The position numbers and the translations under genes are program-made. From contig CAUJII010000119.1 in assembly GCA_963205035.1 (NCBI GenBank), forward strand, positions 1 to 11,496: a stretch of 11,496 nt of DNA, in the 5' to 3' direction. This document shows positions 6,209 through 11,496 of the stretch, piece by piece (positions within the stretch are counted from its first letter, which is position 1; each line of letters begins with the position of its first letter). The notes under the pieces are model-generated. The model saw only the letters and a program-made list of their open reading frames with translations. It did not search any database and was not told the origin of the DNA. This stretch comes from Spirochaetota bacterium. GTDB taxonomy: Bacteria; Spirochaetota; Leptospiria; Turneriellales; Turneriellaceae.

Positions 6209-6856
6209 GTGAGTGCCGAAGTCATCCGCCCCATAATTTTAGCCGACGACCACAGCGTGATCCGTGCTGGGTTGAAGCTCGTTGTCGAGCGTTCAAAAAA
6301 ATACAAGGTTGTGCGAGAGGCTGCAAACGGCAAAGAACTCTTGGCGTTCCTCGAAGAAGTGCCGTGCGACATCGTCGTGCTCGACTTGGGTATGCCCGAG
6401 ATGAACGGGCTGGCCGCATTAGAGGTGATGCAGAAAAAATTCCCAAAAGTAAAAACTGTGGTACTTACCACACATAAAGAGCGTTCGTTCTTGCGCAAGT
6501 CGCTGCAGTTGGGGGCGTTGGGGTATATCCTCAAAGAAGACGCATACGAGTCTTTGATCGCCGCGATGGATTCTACTCTCAAAAATCAGAAATATATTTC
6601 GCGCGATTTGATGAATCTGATAGTCGACAATTTTACCAACGATTCAAGGGATGGAATGTCGGTCGAACTGCTCACCGACCGTGAGAAGCAAGTGCTCCAC
6701 CTCACTGCGAATGGTCTCACGAGCAAAGAAATCGCCGAACGACTTGAAATTAGTCACCGCACGGTTGAGGTCCACAGAGGCAACATCCGCGAGAAATTGG
6801 GATTTGCGAACAACAGCGAGCTCATGAAATACGCTATCGAGAATGGGTACGACTGA
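6209..6856 (+). CDS. NarL/FixJ-type two-component response regulator (REC-LuxR HTH)
   Basis: This 215-residue DNA-binding response regulator has the usual family length. The receiver domain (about residues 7-125) has the acidic pair Asp13-Asp14 (LADDHSVIRAGL), the phospho-acceptor Asp59 (DIVVLDLGMPEMNG), Thr87 (VVLTTHK) and Lys109 (GYILKED). The LuxR-type helix-turn-helix covers about 152-212: LTDREKQVLHLTANGLTSKE, then IAERLEISHRTVEVHRGNIR and EKLGF. Phosphorylation of Asp59 is expected to promote dimerisation and promoter binding. The only possible start in frame is the GTG at 6209, because a TAA at 6197 closes the frame upstream. No ribosome-binding site is visible; leaderless translation or coupling is possible. 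No histidine kinase is encoded in the window, so its phosphodonor lies elsewhere. The neighbouring membrane phosphatase and coupled protein suggest a common pathway, but a direct link is inferred. Confidence 0.92.
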   Translation: MSAEVIRPIILADDHSVIRAGLKLVVERSKKYKVVREAANGKELLAFLEEVPCDIVVLDLGMPEMNGLAALEVMQKKFPKVKTVVLTTHKERSFLRKSLQLGALGYILKEDAYESLIAAMDSTLKNQKYISRDLMNLIVDNFTNDSRDGMSVELLTDREKQVLHLTANGLTSKEIAERLEISHRTVEVHRGNIREKLGFANNSELMKYAIENGYD

Positions 6857-6909
6857 ACGGTATTTTGTGGCTGCGGTGCGGTCGCTCAAACTATCCTGAC
6901 GTAATAATT

Positions 6910-6927
6910 ATTGCTTCGGCAATTTTT
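6910..6927 (+). terminator. Rho-independent terminator after the response-regulator gene
   Basis: ATTGC-TTCG-GCAAT (6910-6923) forms a 5-base stem capped by a UUCG tetraloop closed by C-G, an especially stable loop. Five T residues (6923-6927) follow immediately. It lies 54 bases after the TGA of the response-regulator gene. The stem is short, so termination may be partial. Confidence 0.55.
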
Positions 6928-6948
6928 CCGCTGGGATGGGGTTGGGGA

Positions 6949-7007
6949 TGTAATAACTATTACAAATCCCGCCTTTCCCTCAAAACCGCACTTTTTTGTA
7001 ATAGTTA
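6949..7007. repeat. AT-rich inverted repeats in a 266-base intergenic region
   Basis: TGTAATA-AC-TATTACA (6949-6964) is a 16-base dyad. Its right part, TAACTATTACAAA (6954-6966), recurs in exact reverse complement as TTTGTAATAGTTA (6995-7007), giving 13-base arms around a 28-base loop. A related GTAATAATTATTGC occurs at 6901-6914. The 11-mer CGCACTTTTTT is directly repeated at 6987-6997 and 7018-7028, and the second copy begins a hairpin, CACTTTT (7020-7026) with AAAAGTG (7033-7039). The remaining sequence up to 7122 is the leader of the next gene, with an AT-rich TTTAATATATAG at 7064-7075 that could be a -10 region without a clear -35. The block could be a multi-site operator, a structured RNA or a decayed miniature element. 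Confidence 0.5.
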
Positions 7008-7122
7008 GTCCGAAATTCGCACTTTTTTTCTGAAAAGTGAGAAAAAAACACTGTTTCTTGGTATTTAATATATAGAGGGGAGTAATCCCACAAGTGGTAT
7101 CAATACCCCCCAAGGAGAAACA

Positions 7123-7563
7123 ATGAAAGAGAAACAGTTAGTCACAAGCGTGAGCTTGCCCGAGGCAGAGGCCGGGTTGTGGCGGGCAAACCGTACCGAG
7201 ATTATGCAATTTTCGGAGCGGTATTTGCGAATCAAAATGCGAAACCAGATTCGGCGCGCCGTAACGCGGAAGTATAACCGGGCCGATGGGGAGTTTGCGA
7301 TTGTGACGACGCGGTTTGCGCCGACGGAGTACGATGCGCTGCACTTTGTGGCTGCGGCATTGAGGGTGAGTGTTTCGCTACTTATCTATGGGCTCATTCT
7401 GTTGTGGCAAAAACCTTCCCGGCGCGCCATCCGTCGCTTCTTCTCGATTAACTATTCGGCAGATTCAGAGGGATGGGATACTTCCGCCGGCTTTCTCGAG
7501 GAAAGTATCACTTTCTGGGCGGTAGAAAACCCCGGCGACCCGCCACCCGTGCTCATGGCATAA
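7123..7563 (+). CDS. DUF1564-like protein, possibly DNA-binding
   Basis: This is a 146-residue basic protein. Its pattern recalls DUF1564, a family of unknown function found in many copies in Leptospira-group spirochaetes. An arginine-rich helical segment (about residues 30-51, SERYLRIKMRNQIRRAVTRK) is followed by a strand (FAIVTTRFAP), then a helix pair with the family's hydrophobic run (about 72-94, DALHFVAAALRVSVSLLIYG, then LILLW) and RRAIRRFFSINY. The assignment is from memory of the family pattern and is moderate only. The hydrophobic run is better read as a buried helix than a membrane span, because it starts within a helix-turn-helix-like context. The start is firm: AAGGAG at 7112-7117 lies five bases before the ATG. 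The gene stands alone between the AT-rich palindromes and the chemotaxis promoter. The C-terminal 40 residues (SADSEGWDTSAGFLEESITF) look acidic and flexible. Function is unknown. Confidence 0.7.
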   Translation: MKEKQLVTSVSLPEAEAGLWRANRTEIMQFSERYLRIKMRNQIRRAVTRKYNRADGEFAIVTTRFAPTEYDALHFVAAALRVSVSLLIYGLILLWQKPSRRAIRRFFSINYSADSEGWDTSAGFLEESITFWAVENPGDPPPVLMA

Positions 7564-7596
7564 ACCCACCCCCCGAAATCGACATTTTCCGCGTCG

Positions 7597-7608
7597 CACT
7601 ACGTAGTG
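7597..7608. promoter_or_regulatory. Perfect palindrome CACTACGTAGTG upstream of the chemotaxis promoter
   Basis: A 12-base perfect palindrome lies 28 bases before the -35 element of the cheX-like gene and 33 bases after the stop of the DUF1564-like gene. CGCG occurs on both sides (7590-7593 and 7610-7613), so the dyad may extend with an internal asymmetry. No T-run follows, which argues against a terminator. An upstream operator or activator site for the chemotaxis operon is plausible but unproven. Confidence 0.35.
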
Positions 7609-7636
7609 TCGCGTACCAGTCTAAATCCCACCCTTA

Positions 7637-7665
7637 TTGCAATTCTTAAATCCCCGTGTTAATAT
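7637..7665 (+). promoter_or_regulatory. Sigma70-like promoter of the chemotaxis operon
   Basis: TTGCAA (7637-7642) and TAATAT (7660-7665) are separated by the optimal 17 bases, each matching four of six consensus bases. Transcription would start at about 7672, leaving a leader of about 32 bases with AGGAGG (7691-7696) seven bases before the ATG at 7704. No other promoter was seen between the genes from 7704 to 11496, so the whole chemotaxis cluster may be one transcript. Confidence 0.6.
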
Positions 7666-7703
7666 AAGGCATCCGCGAGGAGACGGGCAGAGGAGGCCCC
7701 CCT

Positions 7704-8216
7704 ATGAGTATGCAAGAAAGGCTACCGGCCGTCGAACGGGCCACAGACCCTGATATTGTCGAGCGCGTATCGCTCAAGGTATCGCATCTTTTTTCCATGA
7801 AGGAAAAGCAACGCTCGGTCATCGGCGATTTTTTGAGTTTAGAGATTTTGAATTTCAACGCGCCAAAGCAAGACGTTGAAAAATACGGACTGACTTATCG
7901 CTTGGGTGTTATCGGCGAATTGGGTGGATTTGTTCTCTTAAACCTCAGCCCCAAACTGGCGGAGAAAATTGCGTGCACGCTTTTCGCATCAGAAAGTGTC
8001 GGCGACGAAGATATGCACACGGCGATGCAAGAACTGCTGAATATTTTTTCGGGGCATTTGGCGACTGCGTTCAACGAGTTGGGGATTGATTTCGACATCA
8101 CGACACCCGAGCCGGTGGCAGAAGATTTTTTGAAAGAACAATCGGGGCGGCGCATTGTTTTTAGGTTCCTCTGTGAAAATGAAATTCTCCAATTTGTTCT
8201 CATCCTTAAAGCGTAA
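7704..8216 (+). CDS. CheX-like chemotaxis phosphatase
   Basis: This 170-residue protein is related to the CheC/CheX/FliY group, which dephosphorylates CheY-P and so ends the chemotaxis signal. Residues about 62-165 show the CheX-type fold pattern: GVIGELGGFVLLNLSPKLAE, then the active-site helix MHTAMQELLNIFSGHLATAF with the E-x-x-N pair Glu110 and Asn113. TTPEP follows 22-24 residues after the Asn, close to the family spacing. The N-terminal 60 residues also contain a strand typical of CheX domains (EILNFNAP). There is only one E-x-x-N motif, which fits CheX rather than the two-site CheC. AGGAGG seven bases upstream of the ATG at 7704 sets the start. It is the first gene of the cluster and is followed by cheW after 13 bases. 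Phosphatase activity is inferred from the motif; a regulatory role on another receiver domain is possible. Confidence 0.78.
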   Translation: MSMQERLPAVERATDPDIVERVSLKVSHLFSMKEKQRSVIGDFLSLEILNFNAPKQDVEKYGLTYRLGVIGELGGFVLLNLSPKLAEKIACTLFASESVGDEDMHTAMQELLNIFSGHLATAFNELGIDFDITTPEPVAEDFLKEQSGRRIVFRFLCENEILQFVLILKA

Positions 8217-8229
8217 GAGAGGTCAACGT

Positions 8230-8799
8230 ATGGTTAAGCCAACAAACACCGCAAAGACCGAAAGCGCCGCGTATGTCTCGAACATTGCGCGCATCAAAGG
8301 CCAAGGGACGAATAGCGGCGGCAGTCTTCTCGAAGAAAACACCAGCGACGAACTTTCAATCATACTTTTTGAAATCGGTAAAAGCACGTTTGCGCTGCCG
8401 ACAGTTTCCGTTACAGAGGTTATGCGCGGCGGTAGTGTTGTACCCATCCCCCGCGCGCCGGCATTTATCGAGGGCATTATTGAAATCCGCGAACAGGTGA
8501 TACCGGTCGTGGATCTCCGCAAGAAGCTGGGCTTCTCGCACTCCGATAACGAAAACACGGTCATCATCGTCGCGATTATCGGCGGCCTCAAGACTGGCCT
8601 CGTAGTCGATGCGGCGCGCAAGGTTATTTCTCTAAGCGCGGAAGAATTGCAAGACTTGGGTTCGATAGTCACGGGTGCAGAGGCGCGCTACATTTACCGC
8701 ACAATCAACCGCGACGGCCAACCGATCGTGATCTTAAACACCAACGCCATCTTGAGCGAAGACGAAATCTCTTCGCTTGCCGATGTGAGGGAAGGCTAA
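8230..8799 (+). CDS. cheW: CheW-type chemotaxis coupling protein
   Basis: This 189-residue adaptor connects chemoreceptors to the CheA kinase in the signalling array. The CheW domain begins at about residue 41 (ELSIILFEIGKSTFALPTVS). It shows the standard order: VTEVMRGGSVVPIPRAPAFI (61-80), EGIIEIREQVIPVVDLRKKL (81-100), then GLVVDAARKVISL and QPIVILNTNAILS. In the usual 'INLRG' turn this protein has EIRE, so one otherwise conserved Gly at the receptor/kinase-facing loop is replaced. The first 40 residues are polar and Gly/Ser/Thr-rich, an unusual extension for a CheW of normally about 150-170 residues. The start at 8230 is set by AGAGAGG (8216-8222) seven bases upstream; the frame is open to 8155, but only by overlapping the cheX-like gene. 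The cheA gene starts one base after this stop codon, so coupling is very likely. Confidence 0.9.
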   Translation: MVKPTNTAKTESAAYVSNIARIKGQGTNSGGSLLEENTSDELSIILFEIGKSTFALPTVSVTEVMRGGSVVPIPRAPAFIEGIIEIREQVIPVVDLRKKLGFSHSDNENTVIIVAIIGGLKTGLVVDAARKVISLSAEELQDLGSIVTGAEARYIYRTINRDGQPIVILNTNAILSEDEISSLADVREG

Positions 8800-8800
8800 T

Positions 8801-10453
8801 ATGGCAACTGCCGCCGAAACCGAAATCAAGAAGCAATGGGCTGTTGCGATAGGGATTGCGACAGAGACCGCGTTTCCGAGCATTACTGCACGCGCAATTT
8901 TCGGCAAATTCGTCGGTGCCAAACCCGAGGTGGAACTCCTTACTGTCGAACCGAGCGTCTTTCCGTCAGAGAGTCGCAGCGAAGAAGAAATCGACAGAGA
9001 GTTTAATTATACCTTTGTTTTTGCGACGGCGCTCTCGCGCGAAACGTTGAAATCTCGCTTGGGCCAAATGCTGCGCCCGCACAAGACGCTCACGCGCGTT
9101 AAGCTCGGTCAACTGAGCGCCGCGCATAAAGCGGTCGATGAAGAGGAAAAATCGACGGTGCCGGTCACGCCTTCCAATGTCGAGGCACACGCGGTCAAAG
9201 CGCACGGCAGCATGCGCGTGGATTTAATAAAAATCGAAGACTTGGTCAACCTCATCGGCGAGCTCATTATCAACAAAAACCAAGTCGATTCGCTGTCGAA
9301 CACGATCTTGAACGCCGACTCAAGAAATGCGCAAGACACGAAGCAACAAATCATCGACTTCCACGCGGCAAAAAATCAGTTGAATTACGTCACCGGTAAA
9401 CTGCGTGATTTAGCCCTCGGAATCCGCATGGTTCCAGTGGGTCAAGTAGTACGCAAGTTCCCTGCGGCTGTGCGCGAAATGGCGCGCAAATGCGGTAAGT
9501 CCGTGAGCGTCATCTTAGACGGCGTCGAAACCGAGCTCGACAAAGCGATACTCGAAGAAATATCCGATCCGCTCATGCACATCATACGCAACGCAGTCGA
9601 TCATGGAATAGAGTTACCCGAAGAGCGTAAACGTAACGGCAAGAGCGCCGAAGGGACTATCCTCATCAAAGCGGAGCATGAAGGCGACCGCATTTCCGTC
9701 ATGGTCGAAGACGACGGCGCGGGGCTCAACGAAGAACGTATTCTGAAAAAAGCCGTCGAGAAAGGCATCATCGGCGCAAAATTCGCGGAAAGACTGACTC
9801 CAAAAGAAATCCACCAGCTTATTTTCGCTCCGGGTTTTAGCACCGCCGAGAAGGTGAGCGAGCTTTCGGGACGCGGCGTGGGCATGGACGTTGTAAAAAA
9901 TAACATCGCCCGCTTGAACGGCGTCGTCGAAGTAGAATCTGCGCGTGGCGTGGGTTCGCGCATTACGCTGAAACTCCCCTTAACGCTTTCGATTCTCGAA
10001 GGGCTCCTCCTCGAAGACGCGCGGCATGTGTATGCAATTCCGCTTATAGCGATTGAAAAAGCGTATGTCGTTTCGACAGCGCGCCTTAAACGTGTCGGTC
10101 GCTACTCTCTCATCGAACAAAATAATCAGACAATCCCCGTCTTCCGCATCGCCGAATTATTTGGATACGCGAAGCATGCGACAAGCGACACATATTATCT
10201 CATCGAAGCGTCTTCTGCCGATGGAAGGTTTGGTTTATTAGTCGAAAAAATTGTAGGGCGTCAGGAGATTGTTCTTAAACCGTTGGGCGATTACTTGGGC
10301 AAGGTCGTCGGCATTAGCGGCTCGACAATTTTGGGCGACGGGCGCGTGGCTCTCATTCTCGACACAAAGACAATCGCCGATTCTGTTTCGGAAATTTTAC
10401 GCACGAGCGACGCTCTGCCGACCGGGCAAGTCGCTTTGGGGGAGATAGCATGA
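8801..10453 (+). CDS. cheA: CheA-type histidine kinase lacking the P1 phosphotransfer domain (P2-P3-P4-P5)
   Basis: This 550-residue protein has the CheA catalytic architecture but no Hpt domain at its N-terminus; no HTIKG-type motif occurs there. Residues about 12-103 resemble a P2 response-regulator-binding domain (two-layer alpha/beta pattern WAVAIGIATETAF ... YTFVFATALSRETL). After a linker comes the P3 dimerisation domain (about 137-212, MRVDLIKIEDLVNLIGELII), the P4 ATP-binding domain (about 213-398) and the P5 CheW-like domain (about 400-540). P4 has an intact N box (HIIRNAVDHGIELP, 260-273), G1 box (EDDGAGL, 303-309) and F/G2 region (FAPGFSTAEKVSELSGRGVG, 342-361, then MD). An active kinase is therefore expected, but it must phosphorylate a P1 domain on another polypeptide. 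The next gene supplies exactly that domain and overlaps this one by four bases. Translation is set by GAGGGAAGG at the end of cheW. Confidence 0.93.
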   Translation: MATAAETEIKKQWAVAIGIATETAFPSITARAIFGKFVGAKPEVELLTVEPSVFPSESRSEEEIDREFNYTFVFATALSRETLKSRLGQMLRPHKTLTRVKLGQLSAAHKAVDEEEKSTVPVTPSNVEAHAVKAHGSMRVDLIKIEDLVNLIGELIINKNQVDSLSNTILNADSRNAQDTKQQIIDFHAAKNQLNYVTGKLRDLALGIRMVPVGQVVRKFPAAVREMARKCGKSVSVILDGVETELDKAILEEISDPLMHIIRNAVDHGIELPEERKRNGKSAEGTILIKAEHEGDRISVMVEDDGAGLNEERILKKAVEKGIIGAKFAERLTPKEIHQLIFAPGFSTAEKVSELSGRGVGMDVVKNNIARLNGVVEVESARGVGSRITLKLPLTLSILEGLLLEDARHVYAIPLIAIEKAYVVSTARLKRVGRYSLIEQNNQTIPVFRIAELFGYAKHATSDTYYLIEASSADGRFGLLVEKIVGRQEIVLKPLGDYLGKVVGISGSTILGDGRVALILDTKTIADSVSEILRTSDALPTGQVALGEIA

Positions 10454-11409
10454 CACAAGAAGCGGCGCCTTACCAAGTCGATCCGGAAATCATGGCGGAG
10501 TTTATTGCCGGAAGCGAAGAGCATATCGCAGAGGCGGAAAACGATCTCATCGAACTCGAAAAAAATCCGGCGTCAGAAACGCTCATCAACGACATCTTCA
10601 GACATTTTCACACCATCAAAGGAGACGCCGGCAGCGTCGGCGTCGACGCAGTGCGCGAGGTAGCGCATGAACTGGAGACGCTCTTAGATAAACTGCGCGA
10701 AAAAACTCTCGTTGTAGAGCCGCGACTCCTCGACTTGCTGCTCGAGGGTCTTTCCAATTTGGCCGTCTCGGTTAAGAGTGTGGCTCGTGGGATAAATACC
10801 ACAGCGGATGCAAGTTTATTAGAAAAGCTCAAAGCATATACACCCGAAGCGGATCGCCGCAGCGTCGTCGAAGATGCTGACGCGCCGATCGCTTATGCCG
10901 CCGAACACACAGAGATGGCTCTTCAGGCGACGCAACTTATGAAAACGCCGGCATCCGAGCACGAAAGCGACGAGGCGGAGCAGTTGGAGAACACGTTCAT
11001 CGCGTTCCGCACGGGGAGCATTCAATGCGCGATTAGCGTCAACGAGAGCAACGAGATTATCGGGCAGCCTTACATCACGCCTGTTCCGAACGTCGAGAAG
11101 TTTATCGAAGGAGTCATCAACTTGCGTGGCTCGATTGTGCCCGTCGTCCATTTGGCGCGGCGGTTGGGGCTTGAAGCAAAGCCATCGCAGCAGCCGCAAA
11201 TTTTGGTATTGCTTTTGGACGGGGCGCGGCTGGGGCTTTTAGTCGACGAGGTTTTGGGCGTACGTTCGTGGGCGGCGACACGGCTCATGCGGCCGGAGAG
11301 TGTTGCGTTTGATTTGAAGCGCACTTTTGTAACCGACGTCGTCGTTGAAAACAGCCAAATCATCTTATTATTAAACACACAAGAAATTTTGAAGAGGAAA
11401 GAAGTATAA
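10450..11409 (+). CDS. Hpt (CheA P1)-CheW fusion protein, phospho-acceptor half of a split CheA
   Basis: This 319-residue protein joins two domains that normally lie at opposite ends of CheA. Residues about 8-118 form the P1/Hpt helical bundle, with the phosphorylation site His54 in FRHFHTIKGDAGSVG (50-64) and the following HELETLLDKLRE helix typical of CheA P1. Residues about 119-177 are an acidic, probably flexible linker. Residues about 178-316 form a CheW/P5-like domain with FIEGVINLRGSIVPVVHLAR (218-237), LGLLVDEVLGV and SQIILLLNTQEIL. It has no P3 or P4 domain and cannot bind ATP as a kinase. It should therefore be the substrate of the upstream P1-less CheA, and its CheW-like domain can anchor it in the receptor array near that kinase. 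The ATG overlaps the cheA stop codon (ATGA), favouring equimolar synthesis. The phosphate would pass to a CheY or CheB receiver, none of which is encoded here. Confidence 0.92.
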   Translation: MTQEAAPYQVDPEIMAEFIAGSEEHIAEAENDLIELEKNPASETLINDIFRHFHTIKGDAGSVGVDAVREVAHELETLLDKLREKTLVVEPRLLDLLLEGLSNLAVSVKSVARGINTTADASLLEKLKAYTPEADRRSVVEDADAPIAYAAEHTEMALQATQLMKTPASEHESDEAEQLENTFIAFRTGSIQCAISVNESNEIIGQPYITPVPNVEKFIEGVINLRGSIVPVVHLARRLGLEAKPSQQPQILVLLLDGARLGLLVDEVLGVRSWAATRLMRPESVAFDLKRTFVTDVVVENSQIILLLNTQEILKRKEV

Positions 11410-11424
11410 TTAGAGGAGAAAACT

Positions 11425-11496
11425 ATGAAACTGGGAATTAAAGGTAAATTGGTTTTAGGGTTCGGCATCGTAACGACCGCGCTCATTATCATTTCG
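11425..11496 (+). CDS. Methyl-accepting chemotaxis protein, N-terminal start only (cut by window end)
   Basis: A frame opens at ATG 11425 with GAGGAG (11413-11418) six bases upstream, and runs to the window edge with 24 codons visible. The peptide begins MKLGIKGKLVLGFGIVTTAL, a short basic stretch followed by a hydrophobic helix. This is the usual start of a methyl-accepting chemotaxis protein, where the first helix anchors the periplasmic sensor domain. It lies 15 bases after the Hpt-CheW gene, in the same direction, so the receptor is probably the last visible member of the operon. No sensor, HAMP or signalling domain can be seen because the window ends, so the call rests on the N-terminal pattern and the chemotaxis context. 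Confidence 0.7.
   Translation, partial: MKLGIKGKLVLGFGIVTTALIIIS

Noticed and set aside
5929..6582. Long minus-strand frame (217 codons) antisense to the unknown protein and response regulator
   Set aside because: It is a shadow of two well-supported genes on the plus strand; the Ser/Arg/Thr-rich composition is typical of an antisense frame.
6886..7113. Minus-strand frame of 75 codons across the intergenic region
   Set aside because: It consists of the AT-rich repeats, has no ribosome-binding site, and its peptide shows no domain pattern.
1..11496. CRISPR arrays, tRNA/rRNA genes, intact insertion sequences or phage genes
   Set aside because: No regularly spaced repeats, RNA-gene signatures, transposase or phage protein motifs were seen on either strand.

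Overview
The window looks like chromosomal DNA from a spirochaete of the order Leptospirales (Leptospira/Leptonema/Turneriella group). This is inferred from protein family content: an SBBP-type beta-propeller lipoprotein remnant, a SpoIIE phosphatase with a GGD...ADAMGKSMQGAGG core of the kind common in that group, a DUF1564-like protein, and a CheX/CheW/CheA/MCP cluster. The sequence alone does not fix the genus.

Region 1 (1-300) holds a broken lipoprotein gene with one SBBP repeat that runs out of frame, preceded by two adjacent palindromes. Region 2 (306-2041) is a divergent pair: a leftward operon of a YceI-like periplasmic protein and a four-helix membrane protein, opposed by a rightward MarR-family regulator. 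A strong inverted repeat lies between them and is probably the regulator's operator. A short hydrophobic frame follows the marR stop and may be decayed gene sequence. Region 3 (2100-3332) has a leftward secreted protein and a small rightward protein, both of unknown function.

Region 4 (3410-6856) looks like a signalling group: a six-helix membrane SpoIIE/PP2C phosphatase with a TPR tail, a translationally coupled helical protein of unknown function, and a NarL/LuxR-type response regulator with an unusual GTG start. No histidine kinase gene is present in the window. A UUCG-loop terminator and an AT-rich, palindrome-rich intergenic stretch follow, then a DUF1564-like gene (7123-7563).

Region 5 (7637-11496) is a chemotaxis operon behind a good sigma70-like promoter: CheX-like phosphatase, CheW, a CheA that lacks the phosphotransfer (P1) domain, a separate protein joining that missing P1/Hpt domain to a CheW-like domain, and the start of a methyl-accepting chemotaxis protein. 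The kinase is therefore split over two overlapping genes: the ATP-binding protein must phosphorylate the histidine on its partner in trans. This split kinase is the most interesting feature of the window. It resembles in principle the CheA3/CheA4 pair of Rhodobacter sphaeroides. No tRNA, rRNA, CRISPR array, intact insertion sequence or origin was recognised.
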